Below are positions 1 through 7,969 of a stretch of 64,000 nt of DNA, one piece after another; position 1 is the stretch's first letter; the number at the start of each line of letters is the position of its first letter. This DNA is from an uncultured Pseudomonadales bacterium. Lineage in GTDB: Bacteria; Pseudomonadota; Gammaproteobacteria; Pseudomonadales; Pseudohongiellaceae. The translations under genes and the position numbers were made by a program. A model generated the notes under the pieces. The model ran no database searches. It was not told where the DNA came from and worked only from the letters and a program-made list of their open reading frames with translations. The stretch is from assembly GCA_943789485.1 (NCBI GenBank), contig CALSUH010000005.1, positions 552,319-616,318 of the forward strand, read 5' to 3'.

Positions 1-740
1 CTTAACGGCGTTATCAGTGGCCCTAGAAAGGGATCGGTTGGGATATTTGATCGCCAACTTGGATTGGTCATTGTCAAGTCCGTGACTGGAGCGAAAGCTA
101 CTACAGCTTCGGCTGGGCGAACGCCAGCGTCCCTTGCCCATGCGATGACCGACAATGACAAGTTTCCACCCGCAGAGTCTCCGGCAATATACAGCGATTC
201 AATTGGTTCAGGGCCATTGGGGCCGTGTTCTAGAACCCACCGGTATGCTTTGCGTGCATCCTCATGACAGGCGACGGTTTTGTATTCAGGCTGCATTCGG
301 TAATCGACTGCTAAAACAGCGACACCAGCACGCTTGGACAACTCATAAGTGATGTGTCGATGACTCTTTGGACTGCCAAGACGGAACCCTCCGCCATGTA
401 AGTACAGTAATCTTTTGCCTGGGTTGGCCCCGTCGGCGATAACCCACTCCCCGGGAATTCCGTTCACGTCGACTGGCATAATGGTTGCTGGAACCGCGCT
501 TTCCATCAACTCTTCCATGTTTTGTCGCTGAATTGTAATGCTCGCCTTATCATCAGAGGCTGCGATGAACGCCTGTATTCTAGAGACAACCTCATTGTGG
601 GCATCACTAACTTCTTGCTCCTCGATAACCAATGGCGCCCGTGGCAGATCATACTGACTAAGGTTTGGTGCACGGTAGCTATAGGCGAGGTATAGGGTGG
701 CTAGAACGATCAAAATGGCGATGGCGATGGCGATTTGCAT
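1..740 (-). CDS. alpha/beta hydrolase (HSL-type, family IV esterase/lipase), partial
   Basis: The reading frame opens at an ATG at 740 behind a good ribosome site (GGGAGG, 5 bases upstream) and runs off the left edge, so the C-terminus with the catalytic Asp and His is missing. The N-terminus has one hydrophobic helix (IAIAIAILIVLATLYLA), so the protein is probably membrane-anchored or exported. The oxyanion-hole motif HGGGFRLGSPKSH and the nucleophile motif GDSAGGN are both present, and this pair defines the hormone-sensitive-lipase family. Expected role is hydrolysis of short-chain esters; the substrate cannot be told. No operon partner is visible: the next 1 kb holds only a transposase remnant. 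Confidence 0.85.
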   Translation of the reverse strand, partial: MQIAIAIAILIVLATLYLAYSYRAPNLSQYDLPRAPLVIEEQEVSDAHNEVVSRIQAFIAASDDKASITIQRQNMEELMESAVPATIMPVDVNGIPGEWVIADGANPGKRLLYLHGGGFRLGSPKSHRHITYELSKRAGVAVLAVDYRMQPEYKTVACHEDARKAYRWVLEHGPNGPEPIESLYIAGDSAGGNLSLSVIAWARDAGVRPAEAVVAFAPVTDLTMTNPSWRSNIPTDPFLGPLITPL

Positions 741-859
741 TTTTCCTCCCAAGGATCTATCTGAAGATGCTCGATTAGACCTGTGCTGTCAAGATAGTGA
801 TGATTCAGCAATTTACGGGCGCAGCGAGAGCAATAGACGGATTAAAAAAAGTAGCCTGA

Positions 860-1078
860 GAGCGTTGTGTATTGGCAGCGCAAGTTCTCAGGCCCAGAGT
901 CAGCCTCACCTGCTATCACGGTGTGTTTGGGCTCAACAGAAAGCGCCGGCTTCATGTTACGCGAACCAAACGTGGGAAAGAGTTGGAGGAAAAAGCCTGG
1001 TGTGAGAAAGCACCGTCCGAACACCCTACCGCTATGACGTGGATGCAAAGACTAAAACGAGTATTTACTATTGCCTGA
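860..1078 (+). pseudogene. remnant of IS91/IS801-family transposase (C-terminal part)
   Basis: A short frame reads LRPRVSLTCYHGVFG, then an Arg/Lys-rich stretch, then TAMTWMQRLKRVF and a stop. These two blocks, in this order and spacing, match the end of Y2-type (IS91/IS801/ISCR) rolling-circle transposases, where they read roughly PRPRVxLTRYHGVF and AMTWAQRLKRVF. The N-terminal catalytic tyrosines and the Cys-rich tail after LKRVF are absent, so this is an inactive fragment truncated at both sides. It lies in a gene-poor gap between two unrelated genes, which fits an old insertion. The identification rests on motif memory, not a search. Confidence 0.7.
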
Positions 1079-1798
1079 GTACTATGCTTGTCTTATCTGT
1101 TTGGTTGTATTTCGTTCAGGCAGTAGGTAAAGGGTGTGAGTGAAAACTCGGGGGTGGGCTTGGTAAGTTCCTGTTGTACTGTAAATATTTAGTGCACCCG
1201 GCTTAGCGCAAGTCGACTGCGCTAATGGCACTTTCCAGATTTTTTCGTTGTAATTGAATTGTTCTAGCCGTTGTAGTTAGGCAATTAGTTCAAATTTGAA
1301 ATCTGGCAAGTATCAAGGATCACTGTTGCAGAGCAGCACTGGACAATGACACCGATGCGAAGGCAGCAGCGTGTCTTGGGTAGAGATAGCGAATGCCATA
1401 GCCCAACTAATCATCGCTGTGTAAGAGGGCTGTTAGTTATCGAGGAAAAGCTGAAACACCCTAAAAGAGAAAGCGGGCACCAATGGCATAGCAGGCTAAA
1501 TTCGCATTAAATGCGCAATCACCGTGCTTGACCATTCTGAGGGAAGGCTTGTTGAAACGTCCCGTGCCCCTGACAGGGTACTTATTCAGCTGCTGGTACA
1601 GCAGACTCGCCAACCACGAGCCACTTACCACCTTGCTTTTGGAAAACATGCTTACTCGCAGGGGGGGGGCGCTCCGGCGGATGTATGTACCATCAATACA
1701 GTTCTGCCAAAGATTGATGGCATTGACTGTATCCGTTAATTGGGTTCTAGAGGGCTTATTTATATATACTGTCTCTGCGCTAACTTCAGGATGAATAT
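1079..1798. other. gene-poor stretch, no recognisable gene
   Basis: No open frame here has a plausible ribosome site, codon pattern or family motif. The only notable item is a run of nine G at 1671-1679. It may be further decayed mobile-element DNA belonging with the transposase remnant just upstream, but nothing in it proves that. Confidence 0.4.
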
Positions 1799-3478
1799 AT
1801 GTACATTCATAAAACTTTCACAACCCTTTTTACCTGCGCCCTCCTACTCGCAGCCTGCACTGATAGCGAGGAGGTGGTTAAATCCACTGCCGCCGTCGCA
1901 ATACCTGACAAATATGGCGCGCAAATCAGTGAAGATATCCTACGAGCAGGTGGCAATGCCGTTGATGCTGCGGTTGCAACAGGGTTTTCCTTAGCTGTTA
2001 CTTTCATCGACGCCGGGAATATTGGCGGGGGTGGATTCATGCTTATTCACATGGATGGCGAAACCACATTTCTTGATTATCGTGAAACGGCACCATCTGC
2101 TGCATCTAAAGATATGTATCTAGATGAAAACGGTGACGTTATCAACAACGCCAGTTTGATTGGTGGCCTAGCTAACGGTGTGCCCGGAACCGTAGCGGGA
2201 CTGTGGGAAGCACACAACAGATACGGTAAGTTACCGTGGAAAGACGTTGTGAAGCCTGCTATTAACCTCGCAGAGAACGGCTTTATCCCGGCTGATATAT
2301 TGGTTGATGACGTTCGCAAGATGTACGACTGGTTTGGGGAAGGCACAAATTTTAAAGCATATTTTGGCAGTATTAATAATGATGAATTATTCAAACAACC
2401 AGAACTTGCAGAAACCTTAAGAAGAATAGCGGAATTTGGTGCAGAGGATTTTTATCGTGGCGAAACATCACGCTTAATCGTCGAACAAATGGCTCGCAGT
2501 GACGGTTTGATAAGCGCAGAAGATCTTGATAATTATAAAGCTATTTGGCGGGAACCACTTAGGGCTAATTGGCGTGGCTATGAAATCGTCTCGGCTCCAC
2601 CACCTAGTTCAGGAGGCTTTGCTGTCATTCAATTACTTAAAATGAAAGATTACCTGAAGGAGCAGTTCGAAGGTCTAGAACACAATTCACCTCAGTATAT
2701 TCATCTTGTTGCAGAAATGGAAAAACGAGTTTTCGCTGATAGGGCTGAATATTTAGGTGATCCCTCTTTCGTTGATATAAATATGGATGAACTAATAAGC
2801 GAGAAGTACATCGAATCGCGAGCGAGCGAGGTTTCACCGCAGAACATTTCTACGTTAGGTGGCGTCAAACCAGGATTAGAATCACCTGATACAACCCACT
2901 ACTCGATTGTCGATCAGTGGGGTAACGCTGTTTCAAACACCTATACAATTAACTGGAATTTCGGAAGTGGCGTCGTCGTTGAAGGTGCAGGTTTCCTATT
3001 GAATAATGAAATGGATGATTTTAGCATTAAGCCAGGTGTACCTAATGTCTTTGGGGTTGTTGGAAATACCGCTAACGAGGTTCAGCCAGGAAAACGCATG
3101 TTATCTTCTATGTCTCCCACCATGTTGTTAAAAGATCAGCAGGTAGAAATGGTGTTGGGAACACCCGGTGGCTCAACAATTTTCACTTCAGTCTTCCAAA
3201 CCATCGTCAATATTCTGGACTTTAATATGTCGCCTTTAGAGGCCGTCGCTGCGACGCGCTTTCATCATCAACTTCTACCACCGGATCTTGTCACTTACAG
3301 TGTTACGCGCCCTTTACCACAAGAAACTATTAAGACTATGGCCGAACGTGGTTACCGACTTGAACCCCACGATTTTGAATTTGGAGATGTACAGGTAATA
3401 TCTCGAAAAGGTGACTCTTGGCTACCTGCTTCAGATCCTAGAGACAGGGGAGACTCTCGAGTATTTTTCGTTGACTAG
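1799..3478 (+). CDS. ggt: gamma-glutamyltransferase (lipoprotein)
   Basis: This 559-residue protein has the full length of a GGT proenzyme. It removes gamma-glutamyl groups from glutathione and related compounds in the cell envelope. The N-terminus is a lipoprotein signal ending in the lipobox LLAAC (Cys20), so it is probably membrane-anchored rather than free in the periplasm. The self-cleavage site is seen as DTTHYSIVDQWGN near residues 364-376; Thr365 would become the N-terminal nucleophile of the small subunit. LSSMSPTM downstream matches the oxyanion region, and early motifs such as GGNAVDAAVA and GNIGGGGFM are typical of the family. The start at 1799 is supported by AGGA ten bases upstream. 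It is convergent with the carnitine genes. Confidence 0.95.
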   Translation: MYIHKTFTTLFTCALLLAACTDSEEVVKSTAAVAIPDKYGAQISEDILRAGGNAVDAAVATGFSLAVTFIDAGNIGGGGFMLIHMDGETTFLDYRETAPSAASKDMYLDENGDVINNASLIGGLANGVPGTVAGLWEAHNRYGKLPWKDVVKPAINLAENGFIPADILVDDVRKMYDWFGEGTNFKAYFGSINNDELFKQPELAETLRRIAEFGAEDFYRGETSRLIVEQMARSDGLISAEDLDNYKAIWREPLRANWRGYEIVSAPPPSSGGFAVIQLLKMKDYLKEQFEGLEHNSPQYIHLVAEMEKRVFADRAEYLGDPSFVDINMDELISEKYIESRASEVSPQNISTLGGVKPGLESPDTTHYSIVDQWGNAVSNTYTINWNFGSGVVVEGAGFLLNNEMDDFSIKPGVPNVFGVVGNTANEVQPGKRMLSSMSPTMLLKDQQVEMVLGTPGGSTIFTSVFQTIVNILDFNMSPLEAVAATRFHHQLLPPDLVTYSVTRPLPQETIKTMAERGYRLEPHDFEFGDVQVISRKGDSWLPASDPRDRGDSRVFFVD

Positions 3479-3518
3479 GCGGTATATTTTGTTGGAGTGA
3501 TGATTTTGAATCCTATAA

Positions 3519-4517
3519 TTAGCCGGGGTCATTCGCAGCTTTAAGGAGCCGTGATTCATAATTCGCCAGCGTTTGACCTGCACCCCAATTGTTTCGTTTG
3601 AGGCCTTGTAATATTTCGATGAGATTGTTATCTCGAATTCGTTCCATCTCACGTATACTCATGTGGCCGGATTGTTCATCCGATTGACTGGCAATCTTAT
3701 CAACTAACTCATCGTCAAGTTCCGGCACATCAGTCAGTTTACTCCAGGGCCATTTTAGGCAAGGTCCAAACTGCTCGATAAAATGACGCATACCCGCTTC
3801 GCCTCCAGCAACACGGTAAGTATCGAAGATGCCCATCTGAGCATAGCGTAGTCCAAAACCAAAGCGTACCGCATTATCTATGTCCTCGGTTGTAGCAATG
3901 CCGTCTTTTACTAGCCAAAGTGCTTCTCGCCAAAGTGACTCCAACAGGCGGTCCGCGATAAAAGCCTCAATTTCCTTTTTTACAATGAGTGGGTGCATGC
4001 CAATAGATTGATAGATCGCCTCTGCTTTTTGAATCACAGTAGAACTAGTTTTGCTTCCACCAACGATCTCAACTAAAGGTAGGAGGTAGACAGGATTGAA
4101 CGGATGTGCGACTAGAAAGCGTTCGGGATTGGACATAAACGCTTGTAACTCAGAAGGCAAAATACCGGATGTTGATGAGGCGATGAGCGCATTTATGTCT
4201 GCATAAATTTCAATCTCTGCATACACAGCTTGCTTAGTGGCAAGTCGCTCAGGGACAGATTCAACAATGAGTTCTGCGGAATGACAGGCTTCGGCGACAC
4301 TCTCACAAAAAATCACACGACCTTCTTGCGGGCCAGTTACGTTAGAGAGTTTTTTATAGGCGTATCGACTATTAACTAACACAGCGTCAATCTTTTCCTT
4401 AGCATCAGGCGCAGGATCAAAGACAGAGACTACAACGCCATTTTCAATTAATCGCGCTATCCAACCCGCACCAATTACACCGCCGCCAATGATTGCTGCC
4501 CGCTTGATTGTTGTCAT
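3519..4517 (-). CDS. cdhA: L-carnitine 3-dehydrogenase (3-hydroxyacyl-CoA dehydrogenase family)
   Basis: The 332-residue protein has the Rossmann motif IIGGGVIGAGW at residues 9-19 and the catalytic region AHPFNPVYLLPLVE of the 3-hydroxyacyl-CoA dehydrogenase fold. Its length and its partner point to NAD-dependent oxidation of L-carnitine to 3-dehydrocarnitine rather than fatty-acid oxidation. It lies 31 bp downstream of a DUF849 cleavage enzyme on the same strand, the arrangement of cdhC-cdhA in carnitine-degrading pseudomonads. Some homologues carry a fused C-terminal thioesterase; this one does not. An AAGGA ribosome site six bases before ATG supports the start. Other beta-hydroxy acids cannot be excluded as substrate. 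Confidence 0.85.
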   Translation of the reverse strand: MTTIKRAAIIGGGVIGAGWIARLIENGVVVSVFDPAPDAKEKIDAVLVNSRYAYKKLSNVTGPQEGRVIFCESVAEACHSAELIVESVPERLATKQAVYAEIEIYADINALIASSTSGILPSELQAFMSNPERFLVAHPFNPVYLLPLVEIVGGSKTSSTVIQKAEAIYQSIGMHPLIVKKEIEAFIADRLLESLWREALWLVKDGIATTEDIDNAVRFGFGLRYAQMGIFDTYRVAGGEAGMRHFIEQFGPCLKWPWSKLTDVPELDDELVDKIASQSDEQSGHMSIREMERIRDNNLIEILQGLKRNNWGAGQTLANYESRLLKAANDPG

Positions 4518-4548
4518 GCTCGGTCCTTTTATTTGGCGACAGGGGTTT

Positions 4549-5466
4549 TTATTTCGAAACTGCTGCCCTTTTTGTTAGCTGCATTTTAGTGCGCACATCT
4601 TCGGCTGACATTAGGGTAGCCCCCATTTTATCCACTATGCTTGCCGCTTTTTCAACTAATTGTGCATTGGTTGCGAGCTCACCTTTTGCTAACCAGATAT
4701 TATCTTCAAGACCAACACGCACATTTCCCCCCGCCAGAATTGCAGCCGCGACGTATGGCATTTGATGTTGTCCTATAGAGAAAGCAGAAAAGGTCCACTT
4801 TTCCGGCGTGTTGTTTACCATGGAAATAAACGTATTTAAATCGTCAGGCGCCCCCCAGGGAATACCCATACACATTTGGACCATAACCGGATCTTGGATA
4901 ATGCCTTCTTCGACGAGTTGTTTTGCGAACCAGAGATGGCCGGTTTCAAATACTTCTATTTCAGGGCGAACGCCTATGTCCGTCATCATCTGACCCATTG
5001 CCCGCAGCATGCCTGGCGTATTAGTCATTACATAATCAGCTTCAGCAAAATTCATTGTGCCGCAGTCAAGTGTGCAGATTTCGGGTAGGCATTCAGCAAC
5101 ATGAGCAATACGTTCCGTTGCGCCAGCCATGTCCGTCCCAGCAAGATCAAGATCCATTGGGTTCTCCGGATCACCAAACACCAAGTCGCCCCCCATACCT
5201 GCGGTAAAATTAACGACCACATCCGTTTCTGAATCACGAATTCGGTCAATAAGTTCGCGATACAATTCAGGCCGACGACTTGGTTCACCCGTATCAGGGT
5301 CACGGACATGACAATGGACTATCGCTGCTCCTGCTTTGGCAGCATCGATGGCGCTTTCAGCAATCTGCTTAGGGCTTCGCGGCACATGAGGGGAGCGATT
5401 TTGCGAGCCACCAGAACCGGTAACAGCACAGGTAATAAAAGGATTCATATTCATAGATAGTGGCAT
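4549..5466 (-). CDS. cdhC: 3-dehydrocarnitine cleavage enzyme (BKACE/DUF849 family)
   Basis: A 305-residue beta-keto acid cleavage enzyme. The zinc-binding HCHVRDP motif is at residues 51-57, followed by FTAGMGGD and the MCMGIPWGAPDD segment common in this family. In the carnitine pathway it condenses 3-dehydrocarnitine with acetyl-CoA to give betainyl-CoA and acetoacetate. The neighbouring carnitine dehydrogenase is the main reason for this assignment over other BKACE substrates such as 3-keto-5-aminohexanoate. It is the first gene of the two-gene unit. The start used is ATG at 5466; an internal ATG four codons later is an alternative. No betainyl-CoA thioesterase is adjacent. Confidence 0.82.
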   Translation of the reverse strand: MPLSMNMNPFITCAVTGSGGSQNRSPHVPRSPKQIAESAIDAAKAGAAIVHCHVRDPDTGEPSRRPELYRELIDRIRDSETDVVVNFTAGMGGDLVFGDPENPMDLDLAGTDMAGATERIAHVAECLPEICTLDCGTMNFAEADYVMTNTPGMLRAMGQMMTDIGVRPEIEVFETGHLWFAKQLVEEGIIQDPVMVQMCMGIPWGAPDDLNTFISMVNNTPEKWTFSAFSIGQHQMPYVAAAILAGGNVRVGLEDNIWLAKGELATNAQLVEKAASIVDKMGATLMSAEDVRTKMQLTKRAAVSK

Positions 5467-5741
5467 GCATAATTCCGTTTAATTTTTGGTTAAAAATTGT
5501 AACAGGGTCATGTCTCCAGTTGCCACATGCGGTCAACTCTACCGCTGTAGACCTTCATAGATTCCTATTGCCTAATCCACACCCTCATTTGGCTCTTAAA
5601 TCTCTCGATGAGCAGGTCATCCGCAGGCGCCCAGGCTAGGGGTTGCCTATCCTTCTTTTTTGGAGAGATGCAAGTACCGTCTATTTTTTGCTTACGTCCA
5701 TGGAATTGCTGGCTTTCACTTTCTGTGAGAAATCGCAGGCG

Positions 5742-5773
5742 AAAAAAAAGGCACACGTTGTGTCCCTTTTTTT
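5742..5773 (-). terminator. rho-independent terminator of the peroxiredoxin gene
   Basis: Read on the minus strand, an A-run, then GGGACAC AAC GTGTGCC with one mismatch in the stem, then eight T. It lies just past the stop at 5797. The A-run and T-run make it usable in both directions. The remaining intergenic DNA between 5467 and 5741 shows no gene. Confidence 0.75.
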
Positions 5774-5796
5774 GCTTCGTTTTTCGACCTTGTTAA

Positions 5797-6387
5797 TTAA
5801 GTGTCGAAAATTGCAACCAGACAGCCTTTCGAGTCTGGTATGTCATCCATATTCACAGTGCCACCAGCAAGAACAGTATTCAATGCGTCTTTCAGGAAAT
5901 GCTCGTCGGCATTGTTGCGTTGTGTTTCGTAACCCAGTTGGTCATTGATGGGGCCGCGATAGAGAACTTCTTTAGTTCGAGGATTGATGATGAATACCTC
6001 AGCGGTACGCTCAACGCCTAAAGCCTTAGCGAGAACCTGACCTTCATCTTTGATGATTGGGAAGTCAATACCGAACTCTCCAGCTTCCTTGGCGATGCGC
6101 GGCAGATTGTCCTGAATGTTCGCATTGAACATGACGAACTCAATGCCTTTGTCAGCGTATTCATCGCGTACTTCACGGTAATTTGGCAACGCGATTCTAG
6201 CGATCGGGCAGCCTACGCCTTGTACATAGAGCACGACGTATTCATTGTCTGCATAGGTGTCCAGCGTATGTATCGCTCCCAGATGGTCAGTAAGTTCGAA
6301 ATCCGGAATAGAGCGCAACCATTCATCGGCTAGAGCCGCGGAAGAGGCGATTAGCAGGCCGCTAATTATGAAAAGTTTACGTAGCAT
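5797..6387 (-). CDS. exported redoxin/peroxiredoxin-like protein
   Basis: The 196-residue protein starts with a Sec signal (cleavage after about residue 20, ASSAALA-DE). The thioredoxin fold carries its active-site cysteine in VQGVGCPIARIALP (Cys60), with no resolving Cys at +3. A second cysteine sits near the C-terminus in SKGCLV (Cys189) and could form the disulphide partner. The segments GIDFPIIKDE, ALGVERTAEVFIINP and YRGPINDQLGY are typical of redoxin modules that, in other bacteria, are fused in front of CxxCH/copper-monooxygenase proteins like those at 41.8 and 51.6 kb. Here the module stands alone. The start has a strong AAGGAG site. Whether it reduces peroxide or acts as a thiol relay is unknown. 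Confidence 0.8.
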   Translation of the reverse strand: MLRKLFIISGLLIASSAALADEWLRSIPDFELTDHLGAIHTLDTYADNEYVVLYVQGVGCPIARIALPNYREVRDEYADKGIEFVMFNANIQDNLPRIAKEAGEFGIDFPIIKDEGQVLAKALGVERTAEVFIINPRTKEVLYRGPINDQLGYETQRNNADEHFLKDALNTVLAGGTVNMDDIPDSKGCLVAIFDT

Positions 6388-6810
6388 GACAACTCCTTAG
6401 TAGTAACTAGTCGATTAGACTAGTTGTCGCTTGAATCGTATATTGAGTCATTGTATCGGGCCGATTGCGCAGAGTATTGCTATTTATCAACTACTCAAGC
6501 CAGTACTCAAGACATATATAATGATAACAACATTCCATTTCTAATCCTACGGGGTGCGACACCATGTCACAGAAAGTTGCAGCTCGGCTTAAACGCAATT
6601 AAATAGCCTATATTAATCAAACTGTTATATCTTTAAAAACTAATTTTAGAATGTAGTAACCAATAAATAACACCCGCCCAGCGATCAATGCAGTCCGAAT
6701 AGCTAATTACCGTGATCCCGGCCCAGTTTATCTAGCTTTGATTGTGGCAATTGTGTATTGGCGCTATGCTCGGAGAAAGACCTTTCAATCTAATGATGAG
6801 GCGCAACAGA
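6388..6810. other. intergenic region, no gene seen
   Basis: About 420 AT-rich bases separate the divergent redoxin gene and the secreted protein at 6811, so promoters for both must be here. No confident -35/-10 pair or operator was picked out. The open frames inside lack ribosome sites. Confidence 0.4.
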
Positions 6811-7812
6811 ATGAATATTCATTGCCGTTTGCTAATTTCCCTGGCGCTAATTTCCCTGACGACGGGGCCTATAGCAGCCCAAGACTGGGCGATGCCCCGA
6901 ACCAATGATGGAAGACCCGATCTGCAAGGCTATTGGAGCAACTCCTCGCAAACCCCTTTAGTTCGCCCTGAAGAATTAGGCGAGAAGGGATTTCTAACCG
7001 AAGCAGAGGCGGCCGATGTAGAGCAGGGCTGGCGCGATCGCTATGATATCTCCTCGCAAGCGGCTGACCCGGAACGAGCACCTCCAACTGATGGTAACGC
7101 GGACCTAGGTTACAATAGTTTCTGGTGGGACCCTCGCTCGGATGCAATTCAGTTAGATGGGCAGTACCGCACGTCAATTATTGTAGACCCAGCTAATGGG
7201 CAAATCCCCTACCTAGAAGGTGACCGCCCGCAGAACGGGCTGCGTGCTCAGTGGCGAGCTCGACCAGGAGTTGAGCCCTTTGATGCACATGAACTCCGTC
7301 CTCTGGGTGAACGTTGCCTGCTTACCTTTGGGTCCGGGTCTGGCCCGCCCATGTTGCCGATTCTCTACAACAGTAACTATCAGATTGTGCAGACAGAAGG
7401 CTACGTAATGATTCTTGTCGAAATGGTACATGATGCTCGAATCATTCCAATAGACAAGAGTCATCACTCAACTCATTTTGAGAAATGGATGGGTGACTCA
7501 GTAGGATATTGGGAGGGAGACACTCTTGTAGTTAAGACGCAGAACTTCCACTCTCAGCAGTCTTTTAGAGGCAGTTCCGATCAGTTGGTGATTACAGAGC
7601 GTTTCAGTCTGCAGAATGAAGGCAAAATAAAATATGCCTTTACTCTGGAAGACCCGGTTAGCTATCGACAACCCTGGACTGGGGAGATTGCAATGAACCG
7701 CAAGCCGGCTGGGGAGCTTATGTACGAGTATGCTTGTCATGAGGGAAATTATGCCTTCCATGGCATTATGGCTGGAGCGAGACGGCAAGAATTGGATCAG
7801 GTGGAGCCCTAG
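6811..7812 (+). CDS. secreted conserved hypothetical protein (NDGRPDLQGYW family)
   Basis: Start chosen at ATG 6811, because it gives a clean signal peptide (RLLISLALISL...GPIAAQ); an upstream ATG at 6742 would leave a non-signal extension. The mature part opens with RTNDGRPDLQGYWSN and has conserved blocks ERCLLTFGSGSGPPM, MVHDARIIPID, GYWEGDTLVV and a C-terminal EYACHEGNYAFHGIM. The same blocks recur in the gene at 39156, so these are paralogues. The family is widespread in marine and soil bacteria, but I know of no tested function. The invariant His/Cys in YACHEGNY and the Trp/Asp in GDSVGYWEGDT might bind a ligand or metal; that is inference. Confidence 0.75.
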   Translation: MNIHCRLLISLALISLTTGPIAAQDWAMPRTNDGRPDLQGYWSNSSQTPLVRPEELGEKGFLTEAEAADVEQGWRDRYDISSQAADPERAPPTDGNADLGYNSFWWDPRSDAIQLDGQYRTSIIVDPANGQIPYLEGDRPQNGLRAQWRARPGVEPFDAHELRPLGERCLLTFGSGSGPPMLPILYNSNYQIVQTEGYVMILVEMVHDARIIPIDKSHHSTHFEKWMGDSVGYWEGDTLVVKTQNFHSQQSFRGSSDQLVITERFSLQNEGKIKYAFTLEDPVSYRQPWTGEIAMNRKPAGELMYEYACHEGNYAFHGIMAGARRQELDQVEP

Positions 7813-7969
7813 ACTCTAGGAGTCATTTCGATAGACAAAGTGTGAAGCCGCACTGCGTTCTCTATTGAATTTCCCCGCTGCTAGAGGTAATCAAATCGCA
7901 CAAACTGGTCGAAGCGCGTATAATTGGAGCTTGATATCGACCAATCCCAAGGTAGTCAAACCACGCACT

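Noticed and set aside
1461..1794. Overlapping open frames on both strands in the gap before ggt
   Set aside because: No ribosome sites, no family motif, and the frames overlap in conflicting directions. A nine-G run in them suggests non-coding DNA.
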